Positions 17,653-26,754 are shown, numbered from the stretch's first letter. The stretch is 64,000 bases of DNA from Kiritimatiellota bacterium B12222 (GCA_029719485.1 CP120722.1:1054001-1118000); one strand, 5' to 3'. Translations and numbers: made by a program. Notes: generated by a model not told the origin, from the sequence alone.

Positions 17653-19215
17653 TTAAGGTTTGGGGCAGGCGTTGATGCCGAGATGGGTGAGGCGTTCGCG
17701 GTGGGATTTGAGGCGCTGAGTGAAGTCGCTGTAGTCTTTTTGGGTGGGGGTTAGCCAGAGGACTTCGGCGAGGGCGCAGATGCGAGGGTAGCCCATGTAG
17801 TTGACGTCGTCTATGGTTTTTATGTATTCGGTCCAGAGTTGTCCTTGCGCTCCTAGGATGTGATGGCGCTGGTTTTGGGGCATTTCTTCGGGAATAGGTT
17901 CGTAGCTATAGACCTGCTCGAGGGTGGTGAGACCGTGAATGGCGAGGGGTTCGTCTGCTTTGGGCTCTGATTGATAATGATCAAAGTAAACGCGTTGGCT
18001 GGGGGCCATGACCACGTCGTGGCCTTGTTCCGCGGCTTCCATGCCACTGGTTTCGCTACGCCAACTCATGACGGCGGCTCCTTCGGCCAGCCCGCCTTCT
18101 AAGATTTCGCCCCAGCCGATCAGTCGTCGTCCTGCTTTCGTAATATGGGCATCCATTTGCCGGATAAACCAGGATTGCAGTTCATCTTCATTTTTCAGAC
18201 CGAGTTCAGCCATTCGTACTTGGGCACGTTCACTTTCGCTCCATTCAAATTTGGGGGCTTCGTCGCCGCCGATATGGATGAAGTGTCCCGGAAAGAGGTC
18301 CATGACTTCATCCAAAACGTCTTTCATGAAGTTGACGGTACTGTCCTCGACGTTGAGGACGTTTTGGGAAATGCCCCAGTGACAGCGCACGCGGGTTTTG
18401 GTTTCGAAATTTCCTAATTCGGGATAGGCGGTGATGGCGGCCACCATATGACCCGGCATATCAATTTCAGGTACCAGTGTAATGTGTCGGCGACGGGCAA
18501 AGGCGATGATCTGCTTGATGTCTTCCTGGGTGTAGAATCCGCCGTAAGGGGTATTGTCGTATTTACGGGGGCGGTCCTCTTCGTGTCCGATGAGGGTGGA
18601 TTCACGGATGGACCCTACTTCAGTGAGGCGGGGATACTTTTTGATTTCAATGCGCCAGCCCTGATCTTCGGTGAGGTGAAGATGACAGATGTTAAATCGA
18701 TGCAGGGCGAGCTGATCAATAAAATTGCAGACCTCCTCCACAGTGAAAAAGTGACGGCAAACATCCAAGTGCTGACCGCGCCAGCGAAAGCGGGGGCTGT
18801 CTTCAATTTCAACTTGAGGAAGAACCCAGGGGGAGTCTTGAATCGACTCCGACAAGATGGCGGGTGGCAAAAGTTGACGTAAGGTTTGGATGCCACGGGC
18901 GAGTCCGGTGGCGTTGGGTGCGCTTATACAGAGCTGGGAGGCGGTGACGGTAAGGGTGTACTGTTCATCGACGAAACCGGCCTCGTCCGCTTCGGCCAGA
19001 GCTGTGGCTTCCAGATGAAGAGTGCCGTGGTTGTTTCCTTCGGAGACGGGGAAGGGGAAGCCGGTAGCGGGACGAAGATATTCGGCTAAGAGATGCCCGA
19101 GATCCAATGCGCCTTGGCCGGAACAGCTAATCGTGGATTCGGTGTTGAGGTGTAATTCGCCTTTGCCTACACGCAAGGATTGGGGCTGAGGAATGAGGCT
19201 GATGGGTGGGGTCAT
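17653..19215 (-). CDS. Beta-N-acetylhexosaminidase, GH20
   Basis: 520 residues, full length for the family. An N-terminal alpha/beta domain (residues 1-140) precedes the TIM barrel that starts at RFRWRGQHLDVCRH. Family signatures follow: HLHLTEDQGWRIE, LVPEIDMPGH and HIGGDEAPK, where D318-E319 are the polarising Asp and the acid Glu of substrate-assisted catalysis. No signal peptide is visible, so it is probably cytoplasmic and removes terminal GlcNAc/GalNAc from imported oligosaccharides. It stands alone, 150 bases downstream of a PEP-CTERM gene that ends with its own terminator, so it probably has a separate promoter. Confidence 0.93.
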   Translation of the reverse strand: MTPPISLIPQPQSLRVGKGELHLNTESTISCSGQGALDLGHLLAEYLRPATGFPFPVSEGNNHGTLHLEATALAEADEAGFVDEQYTLTVTASQLCISAPNATGLARGIQTLRQLLPPAILSESIQDSPWVLPQVEIEDSPRFRWRGQHLDVCRHFFTVEEVCNFIDQLALHRFNICHLHLTEDQGWRIEIKKYPRLTEVGSIRESTLIGHEEDRPRKYDNTPYGGFYTQEDIKQIIAFARRRHITLVPEIDMPGHMVAAITAYPELGNFETKTRVRCHWGISQNVLNVEDSTVNFMKDVLDEVMDLFPGHFIHIGGDEAPKFEWSESERAQVRMAELGLKNEDELQSWFIRQMDAHITKAGRRLIGWGEILEGGLAEGAAVMSWRSETSGMEAAEQGHDVVMAPSQRVYFDHYQSEPKADEPLAIHGLTTLEQVYSYEPIPEEMPQNQRHHILGAQGQLWTEYIKTIDDVNYMGYPRICALAEVLWLTPTQKDYSDFTQRLKSHRERLTHLGINACPKP

Positions 19216-19300
19216 GAGGGGATTTTCCTGAAGTCTGAGCTTAAAATCGTGAACAAGGTATGCATCTAATAAATGAAAGGGGATAGAGCAACCTTCTGCA

Positions 19301-19341
19301 AAAAAAAAAAGCGTCGATTCGTAACACGAATCGACGCTTTT
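19301..19341 (-). terminator. Intrinsic terminator after the first LamG/PEP-CTERM gene
   Basis: A perfect 12-bp stem (19311-19322 with 19326-19337), a 3-base loop and, read on the - strand, a run of ten U residues (complement of A10 at 19301-19310). It lies 24 bases beyond the stop of the - strand gene ending at 19365. Confidence 0.93.
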
Positions 19342-19364
19342 GGACGGTGAAGGTCTTGTTTGTC

Positions 19365-20237
19365 TTATTTTTTGGAGCGTCGACGAATTCCCAAGTAGAT
19401 GGCGATGAACCCCAGGCCAAATAAGGTGAAGGTTCCTGGCTCAGGAATCGCCACTAAAAAATCATCTGTGGAAAGTATGCTATTAGAAAAGCGTACTTCG
19501 TCCGCGTATCCTGAAAATTCTTCTGCGTAGATTCGGAAAGGGGCGCTCACCTCGGGGTTGTAATCGTTTAAATAGGTTAGCCCGGTGTTTTCTCTGATTA
19601 GTTGATAGTCGAAGTAGAAGCGGGAAAAGTTATTTCCGTCATCAGAGCTTTTAACGACGATGGCCATGTGATGCCAAAGGCCATCGGCAACATCCACCGC
19701 ATCTCCACTTCCGGACAATGTTCCGTTATCTACGACCGCACCCACTTTATAATTATCATCGTTATCCAGCACTCTGAATCCCCACGCGTTGGTTGGATCG
19801 TGATCAACGAAGTATCGATAATTATTCACCACGGTGTCTACTTTCACAAACATTTCGATGGTGAAATCCGCAACATCAAAAGGGCCCCCCACAGTGTCAG
19901 CGGATTGTAGATATGCTGTAGTTGCATTCCCTGTGTATTCCAGAGAACTGGTATTGGCGTAAGTCGTATCACTGACCGGGTCATAAATCTGTGAACCTGC
20001 AACGTTGCTTCCATAGTTAAAGGTAGCACCGGATTGTGTAAGTGTAGGAGCTGTTCCTTCCGAAGTTGCAACTGAGCTGATGGCATCACCTGCAGTCCCT
20101 TCCATACGGTACCAACCCACGGTGGAGGCTTGTGCCGCTGTGAAAGCTGCGAGTATGGGGAACAGACAGGCCCAGCGTAAGGCCATGTTGGACAGGAGGC
20201 GCTTGCTTGTTGGTTTAGCTTTGCTTGTAGTGGTCAT
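19365..20237 (-). CDS. LamG-like domain protein with PEP-CTERM sorting signal
   Basis: 290 residues from the ATG on the complement of 20237, preceded by GGAG at a 7-base spacing. A basic N-terminus and hydrophobic helix ending AAFTAAQAS give a signal peptide. The body is a concanavalin A-like jelly roll (GWYRMEGTAGDAISS, DFTIEMFVKVD, WHHMAIVVKS, YADEVRFSNSIL). The C-terminus is a PEP-CTERM tag (IPEPGTFTLFGLGF plus a basic tail), which directs the protein to an exosortase for surface anchoring. It is a paralogue of the next gene upstream and probably binds glycans or forms part of the cell envelope matrix. No catalytic residues are seen. Confidence 0.88.
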   Translation of the reverse strand: MTTTSKAKPTSKRLLSNMALRWACLFPILAAFTAAQASTVGWYRMEGTAGDAISSVATSEGTAPTLTQSGATFNYGSNVAGSQIYDPVSDTTYANTSSLEYTGNATTAYLQSADTVGGPFDVADFTIEMFVKVDTVVNNYRYFVDHDPTNAWGFRVLDNDDNYKVGAVVDNGTLSGSGDAVDVADGLWHHMAIVVKSSDDGNNFSRFYFDYQLIRENTGLTYLNDYNPEVSAPFRIYAEEFSGYADEVRFSNSILSTDDFLVAIPEPGTFTLFGLGFIAIYLGIRRRSKK

Positions 20238-20261
20238 AAAAAACTCCATAAGGATAGTGTT

Positions 20262-20304
20262 ATCGTAGTATATAAGACTAGTTAGAAAAATCAACTTGTC
20301 AATA
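20262..20304 (-). promoter_or_regulatory. Probable promoter of the first LamG/PEP-CTERM gene
   Basis: On the - strand the sequence holds TTGACA and, further downstream, the word CTAGTCTTATA followed by CT. The same word and an upstream TTGACA occur before the paralogous gene. TATACT (with TTGATT 16 bases upstream) or TAGTCT (16 bases from TTGACA) could serve as the -10; which is used cannot be decided by eye. Confidence 0.45.
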
Positions 20305-20393
20305 CTTTGGGTGCTACAATTTAAGTTAATCCTTTTGAAATACCCTATGATTTGTTTTTTTGAGGGCTGCTGTATCCATGGGTGATGAAAAAA

Positions 20394-20423
20394 CGGCTTC
20401 GATCCGTGAGTGGATCGAAGCCG
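20394..20423 (-). terminator. Intrinsic terminator after the second LamG/PEP-CTERM gene
   Basis: A perfect 12-bp GC-rich stem (20394-20405 with 20412-20423) with a 6-base loop, followed on the - strand by six U residues (complement of the A run just left of it). It lies 28 bases beyond the stop at 20452. Confidence 0.93.
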
Positions 20424-20451
20424 GGTAGAGATGTGGGTTTCTGCTAAAAGA

Positions 20452-21321
20452 TTAGCTGTTATTCTGTTTTGAGTTGCGACGTGCTGCCAAAATAGCGGCC
20501 GCGATGCCTACACCGAAAAGGGTGAGGGTTCCGGGCTCTGGAATAGCGACGAGAAAGTCGGATGAGTCCAACGCGGTGTTGCTGAAACGGACTTCATCAG
20601 AAAATCCAACGTAATCCCCTCCATAGATCAGGAAATCGGCGCTTACATTCGGCACATATGTATCCAAGCCCGTTGTTTTTTCGCGAACCAAATCACCGTC
20701 CATATACAGGCGGGCATACTCACTTCCCGAGGTAGAGGTTTGGACCACAAACGCGAGATGATGCCACTCTCCATCGTCGATTACGGGCTTATTGCTGTTG
20801 AAAACATTTGCACCGCTGATGGTACCTGAAGCATATTGGTCTGAGGAAAATTCTACAGAACGGACATTCCAACCGCTATCAATTCCACCACCGTGAGAAA
20901 CGAATGGCCGGTTATTGGTAAGCACAGTATCGATTTTCACAAACATTTCGACGGTGAAGTCAGCTACATCAAAGGGGCCAGATGTCGATCCGTCAGTGAC
21001 GGTAAGGAATGCGTCGGTGGTTGTGCCATTAAAGGCCATAGAGCTGGTGTTGGCCACGGTCGTTCCGCTGACAGGATCGTAAATATGGGAGCCCGCAACC
21101 GAACTTCCGTACTGGATGGTGGTGTCTGATGCGGTGGCTCCAGCTGCGGTTCCAGAGCTGTTTGCAACTGAGCTGATGACATCACCAGCTGTTCCTTCCA
21201 TACGGTACCAGGCCAAGGTGGAGGCTTGTGCAGATGTCCACGCCGCGAGGATGGGAAGTAAGCTGAGACCGCGAAGGGTAAGATGGTGAATCTTGGGTTT
21301 GTTTTTGGTTGTTGTTTTCAT
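20452..21321 (-). CDS. LamG-like domain protein with PEP-CTERM sorting signal (paralogue)
   Basis: 289 residues. A signal peptide ends near AAWTSAQAS. A LamG jelly roll follows with the same landmarks as its neighbour (LAWYRMEGTAGDVISSVA, DFTVEMFVKID, EWHHLAFVVQ, FSDEVRFSNTAL). The C-terminus is IPEPGTLTLFGVGI followed by a basic end, a PEP-CTERM tag. The pair clearly arose by duplication, since the order of motifs and spacing are the same, but each has its own promoter and terminator, so they are separate transcripts. Expected location is the cell surface after exosortase processing; the exosortase is not in this window. Confidence 0.88.
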   Translation of the reverse strand: MKTTTKNKPKIHHLTLRGLSLLPILAAWTSAQASTLAWYRMEGTAGDVISSVANSSGTAAGATASDTTIQYGSSVAGSHIYDPVSGTTVANTSSMAFNGTTTDAFLTVTDGSTSGPFDVADFTVEMFVKIDTVLTNNRPFVSHGGGIDSGWNVRSVEFSSDQYASGTISGANVFNSNKPVIDDGEWHHLAFVVQTSTSGSEYARLYMDGDLVREKTTGLDTYVPNVSADFLIYGGDYVGFSDEVRFSNTALDSSDFLVAIPEPGTLTLFGVGIAAAILAARRNSKQNNS

Positions 21322-21343
21322 AGATGTATTCTCAGGGTTAAAT

Positions 21344-21389
21344 GATGATGTACACTATAAGACTAGACCTTTAGGTTGCTGCCTGTCAA
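21344..21389 (-). promoter_or_regulatory. Probable promoter of the second LamG/PEP-CTERM gene
   Basis: On the - strand TTGACA is followed 18 bases later by TAGTCT and then TATAGT. The word CTAGTCTTATA is shared with the promoter of the paralogue about 1.1 kb downstream, which suggests a common control element. Confidence 0.45.
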
Positions 21390-21534
21390 CCGTTTGATTT
21401 TGAGATTTGGGGAATATTCCGAATGCTACAAAAAAGTCTCTTTATGAAGATGGGGGCTTCATGAAGAGAACAAGTGTAGGTCTACATATCCGAAAGATCG
21501 GTGCCGCTTATCCAGGCGGTAAAAGGGAGGGCGT

Positions 21535-22611
21535 CTAGCGATTCATGGTGATGGATTGAATTTTTTCACCAATGAGTTTCCCCATCAGTTTGACCCCGGT
21601 GACGTTTTGATGAAGCCCATCTGAACTAAAATAAGCGGTGGCCCAGTCCTCATTTTCTAGCATTTTGCTTCTTAAATCTACTATTGCACAATTTTTGTAC
21701 TCTTCGAAGGTGGTGGTGAGCAGGTCACACAACTCCGCGTTAAAGGCATGTCTAGTCGTATTTGTGGTAGGGAGAGGGGTCAGATATAAAATCGTTGCAT
21801 CTGGATTTAGCGTAAATAAATGATCAATAATTTTCTGTATCTTTATCACGACAACTTCAGGGTCACTTTTCCAATCGTTCGTGCCTAAGAGTAAAGTGTA
21901 AATATCTGCTGAGGGAATATGCTGTATTCTTCTGAGAACCGCACTGGCATCATTCCCGCCTTCACCTTCATGGGGATATCCAAATGTATCGGTATTAGAG
22001 CCGATGAAAACGATGTCATCAAAAGTTTCGTTTATGGACTTTCGTAGACCTTGCGCATTGTTCCACCAGGTTTGGCTATCCCCGATCGTGCATACGGTTG
22101 TGTGTCCCACCTGATTGAACTTTATATCTACAATCGAAATCGTATATTCCACAAAGTCATGAGAGGGCGGGGGAGGATTGTTATAGATCCACTGCACATT
22201 CCGGAAATAGGTTTTGTCATTTTCATAGGATGACCAGCCGAATCGAAAATAGTAGCTGTGGTTTGAATCGTCCGTTATGCGGTAAATGTGGTTAAAATTA
22301 AATTCAGTATCTAAACGGTTGTATTCGGTGGGGCTGGTGATTTCTCCATGTTGTTCATCAAAGGTAATGCCATGGTTCTTTACATGTATTTTATAAGGGC
22401 CGAGTTCATAAAGAAGAGCAATGTCTTGAGTCGAATAGTGATCTTTCGGGGACGCTTCCTGATTCGTGCTGTCCCGCATGCGGCTCATTTCATTTACAGG
22501 TTGGGGGGTGGATGCGGTTGACTCGGCCGGGGTAAACATGGTGGTCAGGGATAAGGGCAACGCGAGTAGGGTGAATAAGGTCTTCATTGAACAACAGTTG
22601 GTTTTGAGCAT
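21535..22611 (-). CDS. Secreted SGNH/GDSL-type esterase
   Basis: Up to 358 residues; the ATG on the complement of 22587 (MKTLFTLLALPLSL) would give a cleaner signal peptide and a 350-residue product, and neither start has a clear ribosome binding site. After an N-terminal beta-rich domain of about 140 residues, the SGNH blocks appear: CTIGDSQTWW (nucleophile Ser), LLLGTNDWK (Asn), and SSDGLHQN (Asp and His). Such enzymes remove acetyl or other acyl groups from polysaccharides. It is the last gene of a five-gene - strand operon of glycan functions, 17 bases after the preceding esterase. Confidence 0.85.
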   Translation of the reverse strand: MLKTNCCSMKTLFTLLALPLSLTTMFTPAESTASTPQPVNEMSRMRDSTNQEASPKDHYSTQDIALLYELGPYKIHVKNHGITFDEQHGEITSPTEYNRLDTEFNFNHIYRITDDSNHSYYFRFGWSSYENDKTYFRNVQWIYNNPPPPSHDFVEYTISIVDIKFNQVGHTTVCTIGDSQTWWNNAQGLRKSINETFDDIVFIGSNTDTFGYPHEGEGGNDASAVLRRIQHIPSADIYTLLLGTNDWKSDPEVVVIKIQKIIDHLFTLNPDATILYLTPLPTTNTTRHAFNAELCDLLTTTFEEYKNCAIVDLRSKMLENEDWATAYFSSDGLHQNVTGVKLMGKLIGEKIQSITMNR

Positions 22612-22628
22612 TGAAGACAGATGATGGG

Positions 22629-23333
22629 TTAAGCGGTTGTGATGGTTGGATCAACGGAGTCCATTTTATTTTGCAGTTCGCGGGTTGCGGCCCAGAAGTC
22701 GGGTGCGTCTTCGCCGACGTCGAGGTGGAGTGCCCGGCAGAGTTCCAGTCCCATCAACAAGTTGCCATGTCGATTGAGATGAAGGTGATCTTCCAATAGG
22801 GGCGCATAGAGATCCGGAAAGTTGAGCCGTAACAGTTCCCAGCGACGTAATTGGTCGATGAGCAGTACATCCAGTTCGGCGGCTACTTCCCGGGTGCGTT
22901 CCATGTTCTGGAGGAAGCCGGCATAGCGTGAGGGATCCACGCGTTCGGGGGGGCAGGCGTAGTAGGTTTGGAGCAGGGGAATGCTACCTAAGTCCCGCAA
23001 TTGATTGACGATGGTGATGAGGTGGGCTTTGTAGTCTTCGGTGCTGATTCCTTGCGTTGGATTGGCATCATTCAGCCCGAGAGTTACCAGGGTAACGTCG
23101 GGTTTAAATAGTGCGACATCACGTTCAAACCGCGCAAGCGCTCGTACGGTGGTATCACCGCCGACGCCGGAATTGATACATATATGTTTGCGTACTTCAC
23201 GTGTTTGTTTGATACCGATATCTAAAATTTCAAACCAATGCATACCACTTAAAAAGTGTTCGGTGTTGGACGAACCGAGTCCGACCATGCGAAAGTGTTT
23301 CGATGAATGGATGAGTTTTTGAAAGAGGTGCAT
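22629..23333 (-). CDS. Cytoplasmic SGNH/GDSL-type esterase-like protein
   Basis: 234 residues, no signal peptide. Blocks: MVGLGSSNTEHFL (block I, where the usual Asp of G-D-S is Ser but the nucleophile Ser is kept), INSGVGGDTT (block II Gly), LGLNDANPT (block III Asn), and EDHLHLNRHG (block V Asp-His). The order and spacing are those of carbohydrate esterases acting on acetylated sugars. It is separated by 8 bases from the trehalase-like glycosidase upstream and 17 from the esterase downstream. The substituted block I residue is uncommon but should not abolish activity. Confidence 0.83.
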   Translation of the reverse strand: MHLFQKLIHSSKHFRMVGLGSSNTEHFLSGMHWFEILDIGIKQTREVRKHICINSGVGGDTTVRALARFERDVALFKPDVTLVTLGLNDANPTQGISTEDYKAHLITIVNQLRDLGSIPLLQTYYACPPERVDPSRYAGFLQNMERTREVAAELDVLLIDQLRRWELLRLNFPDLYAPLLEDHLHLNRHGNLLMGLELCRALHLDVGEDAPDFWAATRELQNKMDSVDPTITTA

Positions 23334-23341
23334 AGTGTGTT

Positions 23342-24778
23342 TTAGATGTTGAATTGTTGGAACCCTGTTTGGATCTGATGGGGGGTTCCATTAATAATCA
23401 GGGTGAAGGGAGCCGACGAGTTGACGGAACATTGACCGTCTTCATGCAGCAGGTCGCAAAGGGTTTCGCCGAAACGGAAACGGTTGACGCCATGGCGGGT
23501 CGTGCGGTGAATGCGCCAGTGAAGGGTGTTGGATAATCGGTCTGCGCCGTGTAATCCGATGACACTTTCGATGAAGAGGGAGATCGGACCAAGGGCGGAC
23601 CATCCGCAAAAGTCGGGGCGGGCGCGTCGGTCGGGGAAGGCTGGGTCTTTGGTGGTGGAGGGTTCTGGTAGGGTCGGGCTGTAGGCTTCCCAAATGGTGT
23701 GGGGGTCGTAGGTTTTCCAGGTTTTGACCATGTGCGCGAGGGTGCGCTCGGCGAGCAGGTCGCCCTTCTCCGCATGGCCGCTGTTGCGAAGGGCGCAGGT
23801 GGCCATATAGACCATGGGCAACCACACACCGCCGCGCCAATAGCGACCATTGGGATCGAAATCCGGATCATGGGGAGGGACACTGGGCCAGGGGATTTCT
23901 CCGCCGAAGCCTTCGAGGGGATCCATGGCGTTGGCCGCAAGTTTCTCGGCCTGATCTTCACTGCAGAAATCTGCGAGTAGGGCCCAGTAGGCGGCGGGGG
24001 TTTTGACTTTTACTTGTTCGTGGGGATGATTTCGGCGAATGTCGTAAAAGATGCCGTCTGTTTCGTTCCAATAATATTTTTGGGCGAGGGCCTTCAATTC
24101 CGCGTGTTTGGCGAGGTAGATTTGGGCCAACTCTGTTTGGCCGATTTGTTCGGCGAGAGAGGCGATATGTTTGGCGGCAAGTCCTTGTTGGGCCAGCAGA
24201 TCTACCCAGAGAATATCTTCATAGTGCTCGCGACCTCGCGGGGTGTTATCCATGCCGGAGGGGTTTCCGCTCCACCGATATCCATGGGGTTCACGTTGGG
24301 CGAGGATGGGGCAATTGGTTCCCGGAATAAGTTCATTTACTTGGGCGTTTTCAATGAAGTCATAATGTTTTTGAAGATATGGGAGGATATGCGCGATTCT
24401 TTTTGTATCTCCCGTGTAACGAAAATACTCGTTTTCAATCCACGCAAAGAGGGGAGGGTTATCCGGGTGATGGATTTTCAGAGAGGAGGGGCTGCCGTCG
24501 TGAAGAGGCTGGTAAAAATTATCAAAACTCTGGATGCCGGGGAAGAGTTGGGGCGCAAATTTGCAGAAGTGTACCATGAAGCAGGTGTCCCAAATCCAAA
24601 TGGTTTCGGTGGAAAATGCTTCATCCATGTAGGGGGAGGCTGGCGCGCCTTCTCTTTCAATCACATGATCCCATGCCAGCTCCCAAGCCCGCCAATAGAA
24701 GGAAACCCAATCGGGGTTTTCATCAAAGATGGGTTCAGGGATGGCGGAGCGGTCAAGGAGACGTTTAGAGGAGCCCAT
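23342..24778 (-). CDS. Trehalase-like / MGH1-type (GH63-related) glycoside hydrolase
   Basis: 478 residues forming an (alpha/alpha)6 barrel. Family landmarks are SPYMDEAFSTETIWIWDTCF (D64 a likely catalytic or substrate-binding acid), NPPLFAWIENEYF, MDNTPRGR, ILWVDLLAQQGLA, YWRGGVWLPMVYMA, and RPDFCGWSALGPISLFIE near the end. No signal peptide, so it probably acts on imported oligosaccharides. A paralogue with the same landmarks lies at 31926-33386 in the divergent operon, so both arms of this locus carry one copy. The exact glycosidic linkage cannot be told from the sequence. Confidence 0.85.
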   Translation of the reverse strand: MGSSKRLLDRSAIPEPIFDENPDWVSFYWRAWELAWDHVIEREGAPASPYMDEAFSTETIWIWDTCFMVHFCKFAPQLFPGIQSFDNFYQPLHDGSPSSLKIHHPDNPPLFAWIENEYFRYTGDTKRIAHILPYLQKHYDFIENAQVNELIPGTNCPILAQREPHGYRWSGNPSGMDNTPRGREHYEDILWVDLLAQQGLAAKHIASLAEQIGQTELAQIYLAKHAELKALAQKYYWNETDGIFYDIRRNHPHEQVKVKTPAAYWALLADFCSEDQAEKLAANAMDPLEGFGGEIPWPSVPPHDPDFDPNGRYWRGGVWLPMVYMATCALRNSGHAEKGDLLAERTLAHMVKTWKTYDPHTIWEAYSPTLPEPSTTKDPAFPDRRARPDFCGWSALGPISLFIESVIGLHGADRLSNTLHWRIHRTTRHGVNRFRFGETLCDLLHEDGQCSVNSSAPFTLIINGTPHQIQTGFQQFNI

Positions 24779-24825
24779 AATAGTCCAGTGGTGTATGCGT
24801 CAAGATGCGTTGAAGGGCGTGGGAC

Positions 24826-25950
24826 TTAGCGTCCAATCTTTTTCCAGATGGGATTTAGGGGAACTACTTGTTGTTCACGGGCGGCCTGATCGAGGGCAAT
24901 GGCTACGATGGCGCTGCGCAAGCCTTCTTCACCGCTACACAAGGGGGCTTCCCCGTTTTGAATGGATTTCAAAAGTGCGCCCATGATATGCGGATCTCCG
25001 CCACCGTGTCCACCGCCGGGATAGGTTTCGATGGTTTCTTCTTCGTCTCCCAGTCGACGATATTGCAAACGGCCGGTGTACAGTTCGCCGATGATGGTTC
25101 CTTCAAGGCAGGAGATAAACATCCGGCGTTCGGGGATGGCATTGGAGGTGGTGATCTGAAAGGTGACTTGAATATTATTTCGATAGCTCATCACGGCCCC
25201 CATGGTATCCATGATGTCTTTTTCAGAAGTGAAGGGAGAGCCGACGGCATGGGGATCTTCCCAGTTGAGAAAGGTTTCAGCCCCATATTTTTCCATCAGG
25301 CCTTCATTTTCGGGAATAAATACGGTGTTGCCACCGAAAGCGCTGACTTGTTTGGGAATGTCGTTGCAGAACCAATTGAGCACGTCGAGGTCGTGGCAGC
25401 ATTTTTCCAAGACGTGGGGGCCGGCCTGGTTGGTGAAACGGCGCCAGTTGCGCATGATGTATCCGCCATGGCCGGGTTTGATGTTCTCCGAGGCGCCAAT
25501 GCTAATAATGGGTCCGAAATCACCACTGCGGAGCAGTTTGTGGATGGCTTGATAAAGCGGGGCGTAGCGCAGTACAAATCCGGTGGCAAAAAGCAGACCG
25601 GAGCCGGCGTGGGCCTGTTGGATGGCGACGCAGTCTTCAATGGACGTGGCCAAAGGTTTTTCGGTGAAAACGTGTTTCTTTGCCTCGAAAGACTGCAGAA
25701 TATGTTCGGCGTGAAAGGAGTTGGGGGAAAATACCATTACCCAATCGACACCGGGTGTTTGAATGGCGGCGAGGGCGGAATCCGCCTGGACCGCATCGGC
25801 TGCGGTCCAGGTTTCTTTTGCTCGGCGAACCACCTCGGGATCGGGGTCGTAAATGCTGACGATTTGTAATGTTTCGTCGGCAAGTTCAAGTAATTGACGT
25901 ACGAGTTCGCGGGAACGATTCCCTGCTCCGATAACTGCAATTCCTGTCAT
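24826..25950 (-). CDS. Gfo/Idh/MocA family oxidoreductase
   Basis: 374 residues. An N-terminal Rossmann fold begins GIAVIGAGNRSRE (NAD(P) binding), and E97-K98-P99 in VFTEKPLATS is the family signature that contacts nicotinamide and sugar. The C-terminal alpha/beta domain carries ENIKPGHGGYIMRNWRRF and KCCHDLDVLNWF, with the His and Asp of the active site. Such enzymes oxidise or epimerise sugars and inositols or act as oxidative glycosidases. It is the second gene of the - strand glycan operon, 42 bases after the LamG gene and 47 before the glycosidase. Confidence 0.92.
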   Translation of the reverse strand: MTGIAVIGAGNRSRELVRQLLELADETLQIVSIYDPDPEVVRRAKETWTAADAVQADSALAAIQTPGVDWVMVFSPNSFHAEHILQSFEAKKHVFTEKPLATSIEDCVAIQQAHAGSGLLFATGFVLRYAPLYQAIHKLLRSGDFGPIISIGASENIKPGHGGYIMRNWRRFTNQAGPHVLEKCCHDLDVLNWFCNDIPKQVSAFGGNTVFIPENEGLMEKYGAETFLNWEDPHAVGSPFTSEKDIMDTMGAVMSYRNNIQVTFQITTSNAIPERRMFISCLEGTIIGELYTGRLQYRRLGDEEETIETYPGGGHGGGDPHIMGALLKSIQNGEAPLCSGEEGLRSAIVAIALDQAAREQQVVPLNPIWKKIGR

Positions 25951-25992
25951 AATAGATCTCTCGATTGAGGTGGGGCCGATAAGGCTTTTGGA

Positions 25993-26700
25993 TTAAAGGT
26001 TGTAAAGTGCCTTGATCTCTTCTGGAGAAAGTACGCGATTGTAAACACGAAACTCGTCTATTACGCCTTCAAACGCATGGTTGTAATCCGACCCAATTTG
26101 AAGATTTTTCACATCTCCGGAGGGCATAACCATCATGGGATCGCCTTTGCCATCAGGGGTGTAGGAGCCTTCTTCGCCGTTCACGTAGATGCGAACTTCG
26201 CCGTCAGTAAAGGTTGCGGCCAAATGATACCAGACATTTGCTTGTGAGGGGACGGGAGCCACCATGTATAAGGTTTGTTTTTTCTCGCTGTCCCAGAGCC
26301 ATACCCGGATTTGGTTGTGGGGGGTAATGGAAAAGTAGAAACTATTCTGGTTCCAGCCACTGCCGGCAATGGCCTTGACCAAAATGAATCCTTCATCACT
26401 TTCTTTCCAGGACATGTTCCGTTTGGCCCAAAAAGCAATGGTACCTTCCTGAATGTTGAAATTGTCTTTACCGGGGTAGTACAAACGGGCGCTGCCAGTC
26501 AGTTCGACGCCGGTTCCTGATTTACCTTCTACCAATTGGGTGCTTTGATCTTTGGTTGGGGTTTTGACACCTTCCGCCGTGGTGGCTTCCATAGAGCTGT
26601 CCCAGGGGATATATAGGGTTAGACCTTCTTGCAGTGCCTCTGACGCAAAAGCATGATTCGAAATAATGGCAATAAATAGAAGAAAGGATAATTTTTTCAT
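25993..26700 (-). CDS. Secreted LamG-like (concanavalin A fold) protein
   Basis: 235 residues. The signal peptide is MKKLSFLLFIAIISNHAFAS. A single LamG jelly roll follows (LTLYIPWDSSMEA, GTIAFWAKRNMSW, ANVWYHLAATFTDGEVRIYVNGEEG, FEGVIDEFRVYNRVLSPEEIKALY). There is no PEP-CTERM tag, so it is probably periplasmic or secreted and binds a glycan. It heads the - strand operon and is divergent from a giant GH2-like gene. The same divergent pair recurs at 36829-42050, and the two LamG proteins are close paralogues. Confidence 0.9.
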   Translation of the reverse strand: MKKLSFLLFIAIISNHAFASEALQEGLTLYIPWDSSMEATTAEGVKTPTKDQSTQLVEGKSGTGVELTGSARLYYPGKDNFNIQEGTIAFWAKRNMSWKESDEGFILVKAIAGSGWNQNSFYFSITPHNQIRVWLWDSEKKQTLYMVAPVPSQANVWYHLAATFTDGEVRIYVNGEEGSYTPDGKGDPMMVMPSGDVKNLQIGSDYNHAFEGVIDEFRVYNRVLSPEEIKALYNL

Positions 26701-26754
26701 GAATGCTCCGTAGGGTTAAAAATCGGCTTTTGCCGAATACGTAATGTTTACGTA

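Noticed and set aside
24014..24829. A 271-codon open frame opposite the trehalase-like glycosidase
   Set aside because: The opposite strand encodes all landmarks of a known family; the long antisense frame follows from codon bias.
24868..25869. A 333-codon open frame opposite the Gfo/Idh/MocA gene
   Set aside because: It is a shadow of the well-supported oxidoreductase on the other strand; no start signal and no family resemblance.
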